A stretch of 64,000 nucleotides of DNA from SIG77 sp045589595. GTDB lineage: Bacteria > Verrucomicrobiota > Lentisphaeria > Victivallales > UBA1829. The translations under genes were made by a program, and so were the position numbers. The notes under the pieces are model-generated. The model had not been told where the DNA came from and did no database searches. It saw nothing but the letters and a program-made list of their open reading frames with translations. The stretch is from NCBI GenBank assembly GCA_045589595.1, contig JAZNPK010000010.1, positions 68,761 through 132,760 of the forward strand, in the 5' to 3' direction. This document shows positions 61,154 through 64,000 of the stretch, piece after piece (the first letter of the stretch is position 1; the number at the start of each line of letters is the position of its first letter).

Positions 61154-62575
61154 TCAAACAGTTTTTTCTGCTTCGTAAATGGAGCAGTCTTCTTCCTTCA
61201 ATGTGCTGCTGAGAAATTCAGTTACTTCTTCCCGGTTGAATGGTACTGAAATATCATCCCATAAGGCAAATTTTGCGTCTGCATATTGGATGTAAATATT
61301 TTCTCTAAAAATCAGACTGTTTTCCGGAGGAACAGGGGGGAAGTGTTTATAGATAACGCCATGAGTGAATTGAAAAATGTTTTTTTCAGTCAGATAATTT
61401 TCTGTTTCGTCTGCTTTTTTCATAAAACTGTACATGGGACTTTGTTCCCGTCTCTCCGGCGTGCATCCCCAACCTGCGCCTCCGAAGCGGCAGAAATTGT
61501 TGTGGACATGTATGTTTCTGGTAATGCTGTATTTGGTATCGGTATTGTAATATTCTATGCTCCAGAAACAATATTCGATCAAATTATCAAAGTACTCAAC
61601 ATTTTCCTGGATACATTCAGTATTTTTGTTCCGGTGAAACTGATGGGTGATCCCGGTATCGTATATCTGATAGATCCAGTTGTTCCACACCTTGAAACCG
61701 CTGCAGCCGCCGTACACTTCTATAGCATTACCATAGCGGATATTCATCTTGTCGGACATGATGGAACCGCCTTTGCGCCAAAGGACCGATCCGCCCACAT
61801 AGTCGATGATGCAATTTCTTACTTCACCGCGTTTGTGAGTCATGAAACTTACTGCATGAGCTCCGGTGAGCGTGATGTGCAGATTGTCCACGGTCAAATC
61901 TTCCCGTATGCCTCCACGGAAGCAGAACAGATGAATATTTTCACCTATTTCAATCTGCTTGAAACGGAGTCCGGGATTTTTTTCGCTTTTCAGATACAGG
62001 GTGTTTGTATCAAGATCGCTGAAAAAATCAAGATCATTTTTCAGATGCAGCGGAGAGGGCTCCATTTCCGGTTCCAACGGGACGGAGAATCCAAGCAAAA
62101 CATCATATTTACCTGTAATGCGGGGATCATGGTCAAAGGTTATGACTCCGGCATTGTTTATGGGGAGTGTGCAGACCCAGATACCCGGAACTTCACTCTT
62201 TTCCCATAATTCGGGCTCTGCGTAGTTTCTGGCTGAACCGCAGATCACCGGTTTTTTACCTTCGCCCCAGGCTGAAAAGGTGATGCCGTCATGCTTGCAG
62301 TTTATCGCTCCCCGGAAAATATCTCCCCGGCGGAAAAGAACCGCATCCCCCCGCTGCAAAGGAAGATGCTCCACCATTCCGGGAGTTTTCAACGCACTTT
62401 GAGGGGATAGGCCATCATTGGAGTCAGCGCCATCATTACTGAAATAGTAGCATCTTCCGGAAAATGTATCGGGTGAAGGATCAGCAGAAGCAAGAACGTT
62501 TTTTTTCATTTCTTCAGCCTTTTGCTGAAATCTCTTCAGAATAGTTCCCGAAGCCTTTTCAAACCTGTATGTCAT
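61154..62575 (-). CDS. Right-handed parallel beta-helix protein, paralogue B
   Basis: A 473-residue beta-helix protein paralogous to 20294-21673. It shares CYYFSNDGADSNDGLSPQSA, VLFRRGDIFRG, GVITFDHDPRITGKYDVLLG, NWIYQIYDTGITHQF and FCRFGGAGWGC. No signal peptide is seen. Histidine/Asn ladders suggest a polysaccharide-active enzyme of the same substrate class. Its start faces an IS-like end (62605). That same end also lies directly upstream of the CocE gene, so it may drive or disrupt expression of both. Confidence 0.78.
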   Translation of the reverse strand: MTYRFEKASGTILKRFQQKAEEMKKNVLASADPSPDTFSGRCYYFSNDGADSNDGLSPQSALKTPGMVEHLPLQRGDAVLFRRGDIFRGAINCKHDGITFSAWGEGKKPVICGSARNYAEPELWEKSEVPGIWVCTLPINNAGVITFDHDPRITGKYDVLLGFSVPLEPEMEPSPLHLKNDLDFFSDLDTNTLYLKSEKNPGLRFKQIEIGENIHLFCFRGGIREDLTVDNLHITLTGAHAVSFMTHKRGEVRNCIIDYVGGSVLWRKGGSIMSDKMNIRYGNAIEVYGGCSGFKVWNNWIYQIYDTGITHQFHRNKNTECIQENVEYFDNLIEYCFWSIEYYNTDTKYSITRNIHVHNNFCRFGGAGWGCTPERREQSPMYSFMKKADETENYLTEKNIFQFTHGVIYKHFPPVPPENSLIFRENIYIQYADAKFALWDDISVPFNREEVTEFLSSTLKEEDCSIYEAEKTV

Positions 62576-62604
62576 GGATCAATTTTCTCTTGTTTGATTT
62601 TATT

Positions 62605-62823
62605 GTTAATGTCCCAAATTTTGTGATGGGACGAGTTGTTTGACAAAAGTGCATCTGACCTTTATTTTTTAATAACCACAATAAAAAATAAAGGAAAAAT
62701 CAGATGCGTAATAGAATTACTATGGAAATGTCGATTTGTCAAGCGGAGAATGGATTTTCTTTGGATGAATTGTTAAAAAAGTTTACAGATGCCTTTGAAA
62801 ACAAGGCTTTCGCTGACATATTA
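62605..62823 (+). mobile_element. IS-like end with transposase N-terminus, copy 2 (remnant)
   Basis: Repeats 33349-33570: the GTCCC/GGGAC hairpin, GACAAAAGTGCATCTGACC, then the hairpin CCTTTATTTTTTA / TAAAAAATAAAGG, then the start of a protein. Beyond 62823 the copies diverge. No second end is found. Confidence 0.6.
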
Positions 62824-62880
62824 ATTGGTGCCATTCTATGTATGTTTATGATAGATAGCCGATTAAGTATAAAAAACATC
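62704..62880 (+). pseudogene. Transposase-like N-terminal fragment, copy 2
   Basis: From the ATG at 62704: ITMEMSICQAENGFSLDELL, KKFTDAFENKAFADIL, then unrelated sequence that runs into array D. The ~45-residue match with the copy at 33467 shows a shared gene start; no catalytic domain remains. Confidence 0.4.
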
Positions 62881-63111
62881 CTTACTTGCGATAGCAAGAA
62901 CACTGCACGTGCAGCGCAAATCAATCTCTTCACAAGCGACCAAAGGGAGCGACTTCATCCACCTTCGCACAAGGCTACGGTGGACAAGCAAGTAAGTCTT
63001 CTCTGGAGTTTGGTGAAGATGTGAAGAAAAAACTTTGTTTTTTGAGTGAAGTTGTGCCTGACGGCACAGTGAAGTGAAGCCTTGCGGCTTCGTTCGCCAT
63101 TTTTTTCAAAA
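62880..63111 (+). repeat. Hairpin array D, downstream of the four-helix-bundle gene pair
   Basis: Contains CTTACTTGCGATAGCAAG, CTTCATCCACC ... GGTGGACAAGCAAGTAAG, AAAACTTTGTTTT, TTGTGCC-TGAC-GGCACA, GAAGCCTTGCGGCTTC and GCCATTTTTTTCAAAAAATGGC. The middle part (CTTCACAAG to GATGTGAAGAAAA) also occurs in arrays A and E. Confidence 0.75.
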
Positions 63112-63222
63112 AATGGCGGCTGGCTTTTTTATCTTTCCCCGCCATTTTGAATTGTTTTTTGAGGCTGAAACTTCAGAATTTCGCTGTGAAATAAAATTCT
63201 GAAAATCGCTTCACTTTTATTC
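63112..63222 (+). repeat. Array-end repeat, copy 2
   Basis: Near-identical to 60908-61017. Its end coincides with the stop codon of the small membrane-protein gene, so it is the downstream flank of the element. Confidence 0.85.
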
Positions 63223-63379
63223 AGAAAAAAACAGAATAAAAAATATAAGCGACTACCCCAAGCCCAGATATTATTCCTGCGGCGATTGCAAATAACAGTA
63301 AAAACCTTTTGGCAGTAACTTTTGTGCCATTATGGTTTCTCAATGCAAAAGTGAACTTATGCTTGTTTTTTTCAGTCAT
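63221..63379 (-). CDS. Small single-pass membrane protein coupled to the four-helix-bundle gene
   Basis: The minus strand from the ATG at 63379 encodes 52 residues: a basic N-terminus (MTEKNKHKFTFALRNHNGTK, then VTAKRF), one hydrophobic helix (LLLFAIAAGIISGLGVVAYI) and FYSVFF. Its ATG overlaps the stop of the upstream four-helix-bundle gene (TGATG), so it is translationally coupled. The stop lies at the exact edge of the array-end repeat. No homologue is recognised. It is probably part of the same element. Confidence 0.65.
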   Translation of the reverse strand: MTEKNKHKFTFALRNHNGTKVTAKRFLLLFAIAAGIISGLGVVAYIFYSVFF

Positions 63380-63726
63380 CATTCACCTTTTGCCGTATTG
63401 ATGGATTTTATCAGCATCACCCGGATTTGAGAACAAGCATTGTTTAATTCCTGATAGTTTGCTTCATTAATATAATTTGTTTTTAAGAGAAGTTCAAGCC
63501 AGTAACTTGTTTCGTTGGCTTCTTTGATGGCAATTTGCAGTTTGGCGATAAAATCAGGCTTGCCGTGAGCATATTGTGCTTCGTGGATGTTTGCTCCGAT
63601 ACTGGTTCCGGCTCTGCCGATTTGATTGGAAACGATCGTTTCGTGCTGACTTTTCAAAAACTTTACCAGATTGAGTATCTGCACGGCAAAGTCAATGGAT
63701 ATTGTGCGTAATTTACTTTCAGCCAT
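63379..63726 (-). CDS. Four-helix-bundle protein (S23/IVS family), intact
   Basis: A 115-residue protein of PF05635: SIDFAVQILNLVKFLKSQHE, then IGRAGTSIGANIHEAQYAHGK, PDFIAKLQIAIKEANETSYW, LELLLKT. The GRAGTSIGANIxEA block is the family core. Homologues are encoded in 23S rRNA intervening sequences, and the DGR accessory protein Avd has the same pentameric barrel fold that binds nucleic acid. AAGGAG lies 8 bases before the ATG, and a TTGAAT-16-TATATT promoter is upstream. It is free-standing here, between hairpin arrays D and E. Confidence 0.9.
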   Translation of the reverse strand: MAESKLRTISIDFAVQILNLVKFLKSQHETIVSNQIGRAGTSIGANIHEAQYAHGKPDFIAKLQIAIKEANETSYWLELLLKTNYINEANYQELNNACSQIRVMLIKSINTAKGE

Positions 63727-63748
63727 AAGATGATCTCCTTTCAGAGTT

Positions 63749-63776
63749 AATATAGCATTGCAAAAATCAAATTCAA
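63749..63776 (-). promoter_or_regulatory. Promoter of the four-helix-bundle operon
   Basis: Minus strand: TTGAAT (63776-63771), a 16-base spacer and TATATT (63754-63749) with an upstream TGC, 23 bases before the start. It touches the edge of array E. Confidence 0.65.
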
Positions 63777-64000
63777 GGCCGCAATGCCGCCGTGTAAGCG
63801 CAGCGCAGTAAAAAGGAACACATCCACCCGCCGACAGGCGGCAACTTCACGGGCAGCGCAGCTGACCTCTTCACAAGTGTAATGGAGCGTTAGCGGAATG
63901 AAACGTCTTCACAAGTAAGTCTTCTCTGGAGTTCGGTGAAGATGTGAAGAAAACCTTCGGTTTTGAGTGAAGAGCTTTTGTTGGCACAAAAGCGTGAAGA
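63777..64000 (+). repeat. Hairpin array E (continues past window)
   Basis: Upstream side of the intact element. It has CCGCC-type palindromes (CCGCCGACAGGCGG), GTAAGCGCAGCGCAG, then CTTCACAAGTAAGTCTTCTC, GGTGAAGATGTGAAG, AAAACCTTCGGTTTT and GCTTTTGTTGGCACAAAAGC. The order matches array A (31100-31320). Confidence 0.75.

Noticed and set aside
60690..64000. CRISPR array
   Set aside because: Repetitive, but the units are palindromes with varied arms and no unique spacers of constant length; no cas gene.

Overview
The window looks like a chromosomal segment of a PVC-superphylum bacterium, most likely Lentisphaerota (Victivallis-like, gut-associated). This is inferred from gene style, not from a marker-gene comparison. 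The signs are secreted SGNH esterases, sialidase-like beta-propellers, GH28/GH39-type enzymes and parallel beta-helix proteins next to each other, a type III glutamine synthetase, Shine-Dalgarno starts, and promoters of the TTGACA-17-TATATT type. No rRNA gene is present. Two tRNA genes are present: Val(UAC) and Glu(CUC).

Layout. 0-5.7 kb is housekeeping: partial coaE (-), a NUDIX hydrolase, an acyltransferase-domain protein, an NtrB/NtrC-like two-component pair and a HIT protein. 5.8-21.7 kb is a carbohydrate locus. It holds three tandem secreted SGNH hydrolases (one has lost its catalytic residues), a CBM/SGNH-like secreted protein, a six-hairpin glycosidase, a GH39-like enzyme, a GH28-like enzyme, two Asp-box sialidase-like proteins, a Gfo/Idh/MocA oxidoreductase with a sugar isomerase/epimerase, and a beta-helix protein. 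It has no transporter.

21.7-34.5 kb is an accessory island ending exactly at the 3' end of tRNA-Val. It is full of remnants: a truncated Sel1 gene, a recombinase C-terminus, a frameshifted and truncated MBOAT acyltransferase, an IS-like end and a frameshifted four-helix-bundle gene. It also carries a 30-unit AAGC microsatellite, a DUF2971 gene, two lipoproteins, a two-gene radical-SAM cassette between imperfect direct repeats, and a CocE/NonD hydrolase. One lipoprotein ends in a formylglycine-generating-enzyme (C-type-lectin) fold whose last ~40 codons look like the variable region of a diversity-generating retroelement (DGR). No reverse transcriptase or template repeat is in the window.

34.7-58.5 kb is mostly core. 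It holds aspS and a lytic transglycosylase; a sugar kinase with a SIS isomerase; KDPG aldolase and GmhB; a LOG protein with a GcvH-like protein lacking the lipoyl lysine; a nitroreductase; TilS and thioredoxin; tRNA-Glu; a DUF4432 epimerase-like protein with ManA; FKBP; a four-gene HlyD/GAF-HlyD/PqqD-M50-HlyD/CapA operon; tandem glutamine synthetases (GSIII and GSI-like); and a QueD-like protein with a zinc ribbon. 58.5-64 kb returns to accessory DNA: an MBL hydrolase, a divergent GDPD-like protein, a second beta-helix paralogue, a second copy of the IS-like end, and an intact four-helix-bundle gene translationally coupled to a new 52-residue membrane protein and flanked on both sides by arrays of small DNA hairpins.

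The best candidates for something undescribed are the hairpin-array/four-helix-bundle elements (five arrays, two with genes), the DGR-like hypervariable lipoprotein, the flanked radical-SAM pair and the membrane-protease/HlyD export operon.
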